Shown in pieces: positions 49,980 to 61,200 of a DNA stretch of 64,000 nucleotides. How positions within the stretch are numbered: the stretch's first letter is position 1; each line of letters opens with the position of its first letter. The notes beneath the pieces were generated by a model. The model was given only the letters and a program-made list of their open reading frames with translations. It was not told the DNA's origin and did not search any database. The DNA comes from Lineus longissimus (Eukaryota > Nemertea > Pilidiophora > Heteronemertea > Lineidae). Location: NCBI RefSeq assembly GCF_910592395.1, contig NC_088318.1, positions 17,546,349 through 17,610,348 of the forward strand. The letters run 5' to 3'. The position numbers and the translations under genes are program-made.

Positions 49980-50340
49980 TGAAGACTGTGAATACGGTAT
50001 GAGATATTTCCAGTTAGTGGAAGCAGTATGAGAGATTTGCTTAGAGTAGTCTGTGGATGCAGTATGAGAAGACATTTGCATAAACTAGTCAGTTCATCCT
50101 GCAGTATGAGATACATGTATTTGTTAAAACTAGTCGGTGTGAGAGATTTGCTGAAAACTAGCTTAAAACTTGCTTAAAACTTGCTTAAAACTAGCAGTAT
50201 GAGAGATTTGCTTAAAGTAGTCTGTGGATGCAGTATGAGAAGACATTTGCATAAACTAGTCAGTTCATCATGCAGTATGAGATATTTGTTAAAACTAGTC
50301 GGTGGATGCAGTATGATACATTTTCTTAAAAAAAACAGCA
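49980..50340 (+). repeat. Higher-order tandem repeat
   Basis: A basic unit of about 35-40 bp carries GCAGTATGAGA, a TTTG or TTTGC motif and AAACTAGTC. A block of about 120 bp (50020-50145) is repeated almost exactly at 50194-50310. Between them is a short CTTAAAACTTG triplication. Confidence 0.85.
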
Positions 50341-53300
50341 TCTACTCTTCCCGCGGAGCAACCACGAACACCGATATGTTGCTCTCTCATTGTCAAGATT
50401 GGCTCTCTTATTGTCCACTTCATGTTCTCATCACCATGCAATCGAAACGTATCCAACCACGACAACAGCCTCCTTCAAGATGTTGCCGATTGAATCTCCA
50501 CCACCCAAGAGCAATCATATGGTTGGCTGACCAGAGACAGAGTCTGCATGGATGGCCCCTTCATGCCTCGTTCAGCTGTCAAGGAGGTGTGATGGATGCT
50601 GGCCACCGATGAAAGAACTATTTGCGCGGTAAAGAGGTGCTATAAGAGGTCGAGCTTTTAACCAGGAGTTTGTTTTAGGAAGCTGTTGGAACTAAAGTGA
50701 AGGAGACACATTCAAGAGGCCATTGTTGATTTTATCTAGAACACACAATCATTTCATCAGTGCTTCGTAATCTACTCACGATACTCAATCTTCCAAATCT
50801 TCTGTCGTGGAAGGTTTATACCATGAACGTTGCGCAAGAAGCGATATGACTGAGATAATCACCAGTACCACCTCCGTTACATTTCCTCCTTGAAAAGCAA
50901 TCAGGAACATTACAAGGGATCACTTTTTGTAAAAGTGTAACGCATTGATCCGATGGTAACCTTTAGAAATGGAGTCAGCTCTGCTTACCATGGAAGTAAC
51001 AAAGATATTCTGGGTGTAAGAAGATGTTAAAGACGAACTTGAGCTGCCTCTCGATCATTATTCTTCATGCAATCTTTTTATCAGTCCATTAACAAGATTA
51101 ATAACGGTACTAATTTCCGTTTGTAACGTCAATGGATATGTCAGCAACACCTGCAGATTCGCCTCATACCGATCAGGCTGCTGATTCTCTTTAGTCTCAC
51201 AGAATCTCGTGAGTAGAGACTTGAACTTAGATTCTGTGCCAAGCAAGTGCCCTTTCCCATCATCATATTTGGACACATGCTCTCACATGCTGGACGAGCC
51301 ATCTCTCACCAATGTAAGTCCCTTCCCTTCTCAAAGAAGTGGGATCACTCTTTATCTTAAACACCGTATATAAACACAAATGGATACTTATAACCTCGAA
51401 GTTAGAAGAAGACAAGAATTCCTAATATCGTACACCTCAACTTAGTTAAAGCCACCAAGTAAATTTATTTTCCCCACGGATAAGGCGAGCATAAAACCCG
51501 GATATTACTGAAGCCATCTTTCTTCCAATATTAAAGATGAAATTTCCGTCTAATGGAAACACTGTTAGTCTTGCTATAAGCCGTCTTTGAAGGTAAATCA
51601 CCAATATGGTTTCCACATGAATATTTCACTAGGGTATTATTATCAGGTAACAAATGGAGATGGATGTCGTCTTGCATGAGTTGTTTGATCACAGTAAAAT
51701 CGGGGATATTGGGGAATTGGGTGACTGCTTGGGGAGGGAGGGAGGTAGACCGAGAGAAATTGAATATTCATTAAATGAAAATCTGTAATTTAATCTTTAG
51801 TGCATGTAAGCCGGTGGTAGAACTGCTGTTTGAAATCATTTTACCTGTGGGGATGCTTGGATTCATACACTTATAGACCTTGGTCTATTCGTGAATGTTT
51901 TCTCCGCATCGTTTGGGGCTCTTGAGCTTGAACAATTGGTCAGGTTATCTTATCTTCTTTATTATTTATCTGTGCTTTGCAACCAAAAAGGATTATTTGG
52001 GGTTCAGCACAGACATTTCAGAAATGAAAACAAACTAAACAACAAAGATCAGTGGCCATTTTTTTGTTTCCAGGCATTTCTCATTCGTACTTAGCACATG
52101 AGTAAAATTTTAATTTGAAAATTTACTCCCAAATAATGTGCACTAAATTAACTAAAATTGACTCCTGAAGCATAATTCATTAATTAACAGAAACGAGGAA
52201 AAAAGTGCTAATAAAACCCTATGAGATTCAATTATTTTGCACTTCCGTTGTGATTTAAGTAAATTAGACACTCAGTTCCTCTGGTTTCTCTTAACAACCA
52301 TAAAGCTTTGGACTGATAGCTGTCATTCTATTCCAGAGCCAAGTAGTTTGGTGAACAAATATTGGCTTGCGTGGTCGTTGAGTTAGAGGCGTCAATCACG
52401 GGTTATGCAAGCACTTACAAAGTCTTGCCACAGCTTGATCCTCTTTGAGTGTGATGTATTCTCAAACATCTTGATCCATACTGAACCGTAGTTAACAGTG
52501 TAAATGCACTATGCGCCTAGGAAGCCTCGTTTTTGGTCTTCATTTTAGCTGCACCTCGAGATCTTTGTGAGACAACCAATACCTCCAGTTCGGTATCAAT
52601 TCCATGTACCGCGGCTCTTTGAATAACGATGCTGAACCATCAGACGATGATGGTAGATCTAAAACAGCAGTGATTTCATGACGGAATGTTCCATCATGCT
52701 GAACACAAACTGGGAATAAAAAGGTTCTTAGTTCCGAAAGAACGAGATTACTTTGAGTGATGAAATATTCCCTTCATACAATTTCTTTGCGGTAGAAGAA
52801 GCTGTAAGCGGTATTCATGGTTATTTTATTGGAGAAGGCGACGAGGCAGTAGTTTATACTGCATATTCAAAATGCTTCTCTGAATATTACATTTTTTGCA
52901 TTATTAACTTCCTGCTAGTATTTTTTCATACACTGGTTTCTGTCGTTGGTTCTTTGAGGATTATAATCATATCTAAAAAGCAGTTGCCAGAACGTTGATC
53001 ATACAATGCAGGGATATACATACTGGTTGTTGGTATCGGGTGCCGTTTTGAAGAGTACGCTTGGGGTGCCATATATTGCATGTCTTATATATAATTGGCT
53101 ATTTATACTCCATGAACAGTGTTGTTTAAATGTTATTGTATGCACAGGTCGTCACAGTCATTGACTAAAGATCTGTAAGCCACACCAGCGGGTATTTCGA
53201 ATATTTTGTTAGTCATTGTTTCAGGGCGGTATGGGAAGCGACGCCTTGCAGATTGTGCGTGAAAAGGGTTGACCAGGGCCTTCTTTGTCCTACTGGTACC

Positions 53301-55965
53301 CTTTTGTGGACCTCCGAAATGTATGGTCCTACTTTCATAGCACAGAAAGGATAGGCTACCGGTATTCACGAGGACATCCCTTATAATCGCGTCCAATGGT
53401 CTTACCCAGCAAATCGCCCTCACACCACTTACCTATACTTAACCGGAAGCAATAACCGACAGTTTTTGTCCGCTCTGTCCGCTATCTGGTCGCCAGAATA
53501 GGCCGGCGATGGGAGTTTTAAATATGCATTTGCACCTGGTGGGGTACGAATCATCCTATATTGATTTGTTTCAGGTTTTTATCCTGACCAAAAATGGTTA
53601 ATGGTGAGTTTAAAAAAGATGGGAAGTACTTTGAAACTTTCATTTGGTAAAATAGCCAGCGGTTGTTAAGGTCAGGAACATATAAATAATGTGCACTGGT
53701 TGAAGAACCTTTACCTATTTCCGGAGAACGGTCAGAGGCAAAACACAAAAAAAAAAAAAAAAAAAATCATCTCGCTCTTTACCAGCACATTGAGTTTTAT
53801 CACTGTTATATTGATAGTCAGCGGTACACCATTTAAAGCAGAGCAGCTAAATGTATTGATACTGATGTAAAAAAAAACCAGTTCGTATATGAACTAAATA
53901 TTATTGACCTGAAAAAGACACTTTAGTGTCGAAAGTTTGTCTCAATGATATTTGAGTTGACCTACAAAATATAAAAAACGGTGTTATGTCACACTTTTTC
54001 AGTTATTCATCTTGATTAACACGACAACTTCCCGTTCTCGTATTAATAAGGTGCATTTATTTGCATTCTCAGCCAATATCATCCATGCTTGATGGGTGGT
54101 TTCCCAACCGCTGCCCGATCTATTGATCAACTGCCAATTGTAGAGCAATTAAGAACTTAAAGTGTCAGCAGCACATCAAGAGCGATGACAAACTTTTCAT
54201 ATGATGTCGTCTTACGGTGTTGCTAAATGAGCTCGACTTGTCAATAGTTGAAATGAATGTCAGACCACTTGGTTGAGTTGTCTGGTTGAGAAACATCTTG
54301 GTCTATCTCGGGTATTTCATGTCTGATGTTTAGGAGACATGCTGATATCAAGAGGGAAACAACTTAAAGTGTAGTGCAGTTATTTACAAACATATGTGCC
54401 TAACAATCACCTGAAGTGTTGTGAAGTAAACCAACACATGTATATTCTTCATCAAATCTGTTGTTGTCGGATGATCTTGAAAAACCATTCGCTTGGCTGG
54501 CGTCCGTATCGTATGCCGGGATTTATGAACTACGTAGCCTGAACAGAACAGAAGCACAGTTGTGTAACGATGAAGTGCTGCCGAGTCATGCAAAGCATAC
54601 ACATGTGTGTGAAATGCTTAAGAAGACTCTCAAGTTGTCTTAGACGCCTAAAAAGGTCCACAAACTTTCCAACATGTACTTTTCCCCTTCAATTGTCAGC
54701 AGCAACCAAATTGGCAATCGTTCCAGTAACCGTTATAAAGGCGATGCCGAAGTACTTCTCAATAGAATGGCCAATTTACAATCACTTCAGCACTCGTTCC
54801 CGCAAACTCTTGGTTTAAGGGTAACTTCCAAGAAGCTAGAGAATGATGAATGCTTCTCCATTTGAACTTAACAACGTATTGTCCAATAATCAGGTAAAGC
54901 GACCAGCACCATCTCCTCCTATTGCGTGTGTCAACTGATTAGAGTGTAAGAGTCGGTGTGGTCTCACGCCTGCGAGTCCCTGAATAGGCAGGATACAGTT
55001 TATTGGTCTCAATAATCTGTGAAGTCACACATGTATTGTCGTATTGTCGATAAAGATTTCGTGCTTGGTTTTGATTGAGGAGGCAAGTCATTGACTCAAA
55101 TTTATCAAACATGATAGAAAGTTATATTCATTTGAGTATTTTCAGCCTCCATGGCAACAACAAAACACGCTTGAATTGCCCTGATATCTCCCAGTGCCTA
55201 GATGTGAATGATCTTTGCACGTGGGTGTCTCATTCATGTAATGGTAGCAAAAACCTTCCTATTCTCTTTTGTTGCTTAACAATTGAAAAAGCTGGTGAGT
55301 TGGTGGTTTTCCTATACCAGACAGCACCAAGTACTCACTATTTGTTTCACTCGCCTCGGGTGGCTGTCACAAATTACAAGCGACAGGATCTTACTCAGCC
55401 TCCGATGAGATCCCTTTCCATGTAATACCACTAGTGAGCCTGCGATTAAAAAACTCCTACCCGCGATCGGGTTCAATTTTTGTTACTACGATCTGATTGC
55501 CATTGTTTTGGCCACGACAGGGAAATACTAGCCCCGTGTTGTGAGTGGGTGATCTTTACGTCAGCAACTTACTGTTAGTGTTAGAACACAGTCATCCTCT
55601 TTCATCATACATCTGATGGCTACATCACATCGTTGGAAAGTTCAACTACATTAACCATATCAACATATAGAACGAGATGCATGTCATTGTTCATTTGTAT
55701 TTATATGCATACTGCTCAGGAAGTACGGCAGATTCTGCTTTCGTCGAGTTACTGGTCACTAGAGACTTCTAATTTATGGAAGCTAATGTAGCCAGTCTCA
55801 ACGGAAACAAACAAATAATGCTGTGCTGGGGCTGACATTCAGCGATACTCGGTATTATGCATGACACCTGGATAAAAATGACCTCATCATCATCTTCCTT
55901 TGCGATACTCTATGATCAAAAATTGCTCGCTTATAAACATGATATAGTTTTGCAGTAGGCCGCGA
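50341..55965. other. Non-coding stretch
   Basis: No recognisable exon. Contains the second dispersed repeat copy (53032-53095) and a poly-A run (about 53748-53766). The rest appears unique. Confidence 0.5.
53032..53095 (+). repeat. Dispersed repeat copy 2
   Basis: GGTATCGGGTGCCGTTTTGA, then AGAG and CTTGGGGTGCCATATA, match the second half of copy 1 at 48.86 kb with a few substitutions. Confidence 0.7.
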
Positions 55966-56117
55966 TTATACAGCGTTCACGTCGTCACATGTAACGTGTT
56001 ACCATTCACTTTTCAAGCGTGACATGAAAAACGAACACGTCATTTCCAAAGAGCGGGCTACATACGATTCACGAGGTCACTTTTCACCCTCACGTCGTGT
56101 TTACAAGCCTAAGTGTG
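55966..56117 (+). mobile_element. Left arm of a long inverted pair / MITE copy
   Basis: About 150 bp beginning GGCCGCGATTATA and including AAAGAGCGGGCTACATACGA. Its reverse complement lies at 59665-59822. Outer ends face outward, so the pair could be the terminal inverted repeats of one 3.86-kb element or two opposed MITE copies. Confidence 0.7.
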
Positions 56118-56479
56118 TTACACTGTGTCCATATCGTTGGTTAATCTAAGACGGTATTCTAACCACGGCACCATCAAAGAAAAAAACTTCCATTAGTCAT
56201 GTTGGTATAGCTTTGTGATGCGTGCAAGCCCTTTATTACATTCTCCCATCTCTTCTTATTGTCTGCTGAGATGCTGCCTTGTATCATAGCTCGTAGCCTG
56301 ATTACTCAGCTCAATTGTCTCCCTATTTTTGTCAATATTTCTTCTGAGGATATAAAAAGCGCAGAAGAAACTGTGCTCGTCATTTGTGTCTTCGTTACTC
56401 GAGCCTCCTCTCATTGCATGGCGACGTTCAGCTTAGGCTTTGATCATTCAGTTTCCCTGTTGCCCTGTTCCCACATATA

Positions 56480-56616
56480 AGGGTTGACCATCGGCACCAC
56501 TATTTTGGCCAGAACTTGAAATCATAAAGCAATTAGAATCTTCTTAAAAGGAAGGAGTTCTCGTTGCTTTAGGATTTCAAGTTCCAGCCACAATAATGGT
56601 GCCTATGGTCAACCTT
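56480..56616. mobile_element. Hairpin MITE, about 55-bp arms
   Basis: Left arm AGGGTTGACCATCGGCACCA through AACTTGAAATC and AAAGCAA. The right arm reverse complement reads AAGGTTGACCATAGGCACCA through AACTTGAAATC and AAAGCAA. Loop about 30 bp, total 137 bp, no coding capacity. It lies inside the region bounded by the 55.97 and 59.82 kb arms. Confidence 0.8.
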
Positions 56617-57508
56617 CAAGGTATGGGAATATTCTCAGTGGTGGCAAGTGGAGTCATGGTGTTGGACACTCCACCATTACTTCCCATAACACAAAATTCC
56701 TGAGCCAAAGCTGTTCTTGGATAAAGCATTGCCAGAAAAAAAAACACAGCCCTGCGATTTGATCATTCGCCCATAAAGATTGGGTTGCAGCTGACAATGT
56801 ATCATAGGACGTAAACAAAGTATTTATCAAACTGCTTTTCTGCACACTCGAAACGCTCAATATTTCTTCATTTAGACCCCAGAGGTTGGACTCGAAGAGA
56901 CGCGCAGCATGCATTAAAGGTCTGACTTAGTACATGCATCTGTAAAACAATGATGAAACTGTAATACATTTAGTAATGACTTTGTGCCATTGCACAGATC
57001 TGGCCAGTTGCCAAGGCAAATTTCCTCCTAATGCAATCCAATTTCTATCCCAGTGTGAATGGCTCACAGGTCTACAGCCAGACTGGTCATCTCCTGTTAG
57101 TGGAGGCACGCTTGGTGTCCGTTCCATCATGTCCACCATGTATAATTCAGAGCTCTCCCGCCGGAGAAGGTAAATGTCTCATTTGTAACAATCACCAATG
57201 TCCCCTTCACTTTGCCATCAGCTATTTATAAGCAGGTGACTGACGCGCAGAGCAGGATGAACTAAAGATAGAACAGGAGACACATGCTGACCAAGAGACA
57301 CATTTTATCAGTATATAGTTCAGATAGAACTGTGTAAATGATGATTATAAATCCAAGTCAGTCAAAAGGAGGATATTTTCTTTTTTGCCCCGTACTTTCT
57401 CGATTACATTGAATTTTCTCTTTTTTTTTATATTTTACTCTTTATTAACAACAGAACATACATATACAGGTACAACAATACAATGATACAAGAGCTGTTT
57501 TTATTATT

Positions 57509-57541
57509 AAAAAAAAAACAAAAAACAAAAAACAAAAAAAA
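57509..57541 (+). repeat. A-rich microsatellite
   Basis: AAAAAAC units over about 33 bp after a TTATTATT run. Confidence 0.85.
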
Positions 57542-59664
57542 CATTGAATTTTCTAAATAATTATACTCTTAATAAGTTACATAAAGTACTAAATGATGAA
57601 TACCATTTCCACGTACATGTCCCCAGCTCCAACTAAAAAATACTTGCCACTCTTCGTTTGCTGATATTACCGTGGGGCGATGCGTGATGTCTCCTTTGAT
57701 CAACCAGTCAGTAACTCATCATTTAAGATGTCACTTTAAGCCGACCACATGCCAAGCGCGCCTTGAGTCTTCAATACATTTGGATATCAAGCTGGGTTAT
57801 TAGACATGGTGGCTGGTGTTAGTTGATCACGATATCAGAGAATGAACGGCGACTAAGATGCAAATAAGTGGGGTTTTTTAGCAACGGGGAGTATCTAAGG
57901 GGACTGGACCGTGTATTGCAATCTGAGGATGCCGGTGTAGAAGTAGGCCTAGGCTACTCCATGGATGGAACCACCAAATAAGCTGATGAGGCACACTTCA
58001 TTCCGTATAAAATTTCCTACTAGTAACATAACCTTTAACACAGCCAGTGATATCCCATCAACTTTCAAAAGCAGACTAAATATTTTTCTCGGCACGTTTC
58101 TTATACTTTTGGGCTTGCCGATATAACTCACAAACTACCACTCGATTACATGAAAAATCCATCATTATACCATTACTGACAGACTGGTAGGAAAAAACTA
58201 ATTTCTACGGCGTACCCCGAGAATGGCTTGGCGTAACGGCAATACAGCGCTACTTCCCCTAGTGACATTGTTGATCCCTCTGATCTCGAGTCTCAGCCTG
58301 TTACATGTCTCCTTACTGAAGGCGTATCGATTCTAATTAGTGATACATATACCATGTATGTGCTCAGTAACTAGCTCTGTGTAATAGCATCGGAAGATGT
58401 TATCAAGGTACCATACCGAGTCGACATGAACCCTTGGCAATGTAAGTGAGAAGCTACAGGCAGATATGACTAATAACATCATTAGTAATCCACTCCAAGA
58501 CTCTTGATTTTGAAAAAAGATGCTTTCATTATCGGTTTATCGACCTTTTGGTGAAAATGACAGTACCTTAAGTCAGAAGTTGTAGATATCTTAAAAGGGG
58601 CAAGACAATGGGGTCGATGCGATGACTGCTGCTATGTGGGATTTATGAAAATGTGTTGCCACTAATAACCTACCAATACTTGCGAAAGCATCGTATGCTA
58701 AATCTAACAACAACCCTGTTCTTGTTCGTGTAGCCGGCAAAGGCACAACCTGCTCTATAACCGAATCCCGTCTGATCCCGTGTACCATTTGGTATGCTAA
58801 AACTAATAACAACGCTCTTCCCCTGGCAATCAAATAAATTGACAGTCGTCGATGATGAGATAAAAATTCTGGTCGACATTATGATGTTGGTGATTTTCAC
58901 TTGTTGTCTGATTACGGGTAATATGGAGGTTTGAGAAGTTGGCGTCAAGTGCCGGGGGCATCGCAATGAAAGTGAAAGATGGAAAAGCGACTTGACATTT
59001 GATATCGGTATTAGGACGTAAAGGACTTTATAAAACATATGCTTTGCCTCCTCGCCGTAACATTTCAAAGCCTGGCATTGTAGGGAGGTTTCTTCATTGA
59101 ATGGAAGGAAGCCCGTCATTGTCCGAAACATTGTCGATTTGATTAACCATACTAGTGCGTACTGATCACAACCTCAAAAACTATTAGGCTTTTTATTTTG
59201 CCGAAAAACCTATACGTGGTGCATATAGTGTTGGCCGAAAGCTTTGAACGTTTTTTAAAAGCTTGAATTTTTTGTTCCAGGACTGTACTGATACTTAGTG
59301 TCGCAAATAGTCGTAATTCATTCGTACATTAAAGAAAATTCCAGACACAATCAGCACAGTCATTAACTTCATTTATCTATCGCCTTCTGTGCTCGATAGA
59401 TGTGTCAGCATTCACCATTGCCACTGTGCACCACGTAGATGCACATGGAGTCGCGTAAGAGCGGAGAGAAGGTGCAATAAAGCAAATCAAATGGAAATTT
59501 TATTTGGGATCAAAAAGCGATCAGACACTTCAAGTGAAGCAGTTATATCGTCAAACCGCTCAGAGGAATATAATTCTTGCTTTCATCATCAGTCATTGTG
59601 TCTAAGACCGGAATTATATTGGGCTCACGTTGTCACTTGTCATGATTCACTCGTTACGACTGAA

Positions 59665-59822
59665 TTTAGGCTTGAAAACACGACGTGGGGGTGAAAAGTG
59701 ACATCGTGAATCGTATGTAGCCCGCTCTTTGGAAATGACTTGTTTGTTCTTCATGTCACGCATGAAAAGTGAACAGTGACACGTTACGTGTGAAAACGTG
59801 AACTTTTTATAATCGCAGCCTT
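59665..59822 (-). mobile_element. Right arm of the long inverted pair / MITE copy
   Basis: Reverse complement of the 55966-56117 arm: TCGTATGTAGCCCGCTCTTT, GGTGAAAAGTGAC and the outer end TATAATCGCAGCC are all present with scattered substitutions. Confidence 0.7.
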
Positions 59823-60829
59823 ATATTTTAAATATAGAACTGTTCACCTACTCTGTGCATATCAATATGAGCGTTGTATGCAAAGATAGTTCTTGGGAGG
59901 GATGATATTGTGAATGTGGTGGATGCTTTTATGTGGTCTAATATATGCTGTATGACGTTGACTGAAATATAATTCTAATTGAATACAGTCTGCCCGATGG
60001 GTCCTCAATTCCAGTTTTCACTAAGGCAATTACATGTACCTTTAAATGATAACCTATCCAATGATGGTAATAGACTTGAAATACTCTCATCCGTTGCCAC
60101 AAGGCGCGCCATCATTTTGTCTGTCACCAGATCTTGGGTAGTAAAGGCGTTTTGAAACCACATACACACCTAAATAATCATTACTGCCCTGGGACGAGAC
60201 AAAAACAAAATTGTCCTCAAACTGATTGATTCCAAATCAAAATGCGTTCCAATACCGGCAAATGGTTTCTGCATTATGCATACAGATCTCCCATGGAAAC
60301 GTTCAAGGATAATGTCAAGTAATCGAGTTTCCGATTCCAATGAAATCTCAAACGCAATTGTTGAACTAACAATTTGAGCATTATTGGTCTATATAGCCAT
60401 TACGTTGCTTGCCATGGCGTATTTTGCGATTAATGGATTGAAGCCAGTGATGTGGTCTTATCTTGTATTCAGTGCACTGCTCTGATAATTTTCTCAATCA
60501 TTATTCTGTCTTACTAAATCAAGTTAGAAGCATGTTATTGATATCTCTGTTATCAAGTATGGATTAAATCTATACATGGTTGTTCAAACTAATAAGCAAT
60601 AAGAACGATCATCTGACGTCGTACATTTAGACTTGTACACAGAGCTTTGGTTAGTTGTTTCGCAGTTTTCACTTCGTTGTTTTGAATCTTGTTGATTCTG
60701 TTCAATAACGGTTATAAGTTGTCCAGAGAACAGTGTATTTTTATGTGTCTTTCTCTGAGTCTATGAAACACTATCAAGGTCCAGATAATTATACGTGTAT
60801 GGTATTCCCAGACGTCTCAACTGTGGAGT
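59823..60829. other. Non-coding stretch
   Basis: AT-rich sequence with no recognisable exon, RNA or repeat. Confidence 0.4.
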
Positions 60830-61200
60830 GAGACCGTGCCACGAGGCACGCTAGAGAAACTTTGTAGTGAGACCAAGGTTTTGTAAACAATAAAGCCGTG
60901 TTGAACTGTTTCCCCGAATCGTTCCCGGCTAAGGATAATCTGGAGATATCATCTGGCAGACCTTCCCACGCGATGCGAGCTCTGGATTTGTAGTTCGGTA
61001 CTGAGACGCATGAAGCGCTAAGTAGGATCGAGGACGATCCATCTCTGTCCGAAGGGGGGAATAATGTATAGTACCCCCAGGTCAGTATATGGCACGGCTT
61101 AACCCGCCGGCCATGAGGGAGTTCCTTTATGGCCCAGTGGTTGGCGCGTTGGCCCCAGAGTGGAACTTAAGCAACGTTTAGCGCGGTCAACCTTTGGATC
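60830..61200 (+). mobile_element. Decayed LTR-retrotransposon remnant (Gypsy-like)
   Basis: In order: a segment with CAATAAAGCCGTGTTGAAC, like the R/U5 end of an LTR; TGGCAGACC at about 60970, a possible primer-binding site; a short coding-like relic ending in a purine-rich GAAGGGGGGAATAA (polypurine-tract-like, about 61053); then TGTATAGTACCCCC, a plausible LTR start. The frame is broken by a stop. No gag, pol or env domain remains. Confidence 0.4.

Larger units (their letters stand above)
56118..59664. other. Sequence between the inverted arms; no gene seen
   Basis: No transposase motif or host exon is recognised. It contains a MITE (56480-56616) and an A-rich tract (57509-57541). A stretch at about 58036-58120 faintly recalls a LINE C-terminus but is not callable. 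Confidence 0.45.

Noticed and set aside
58036-58120. Possible LINE reverse-transcriptase C-terminus (PSTFKSRLN)
   Set aside because: Only about nine residues resemble the usual end of such proteins; no upstream reverse-transcriptase motif or poly-A tail.
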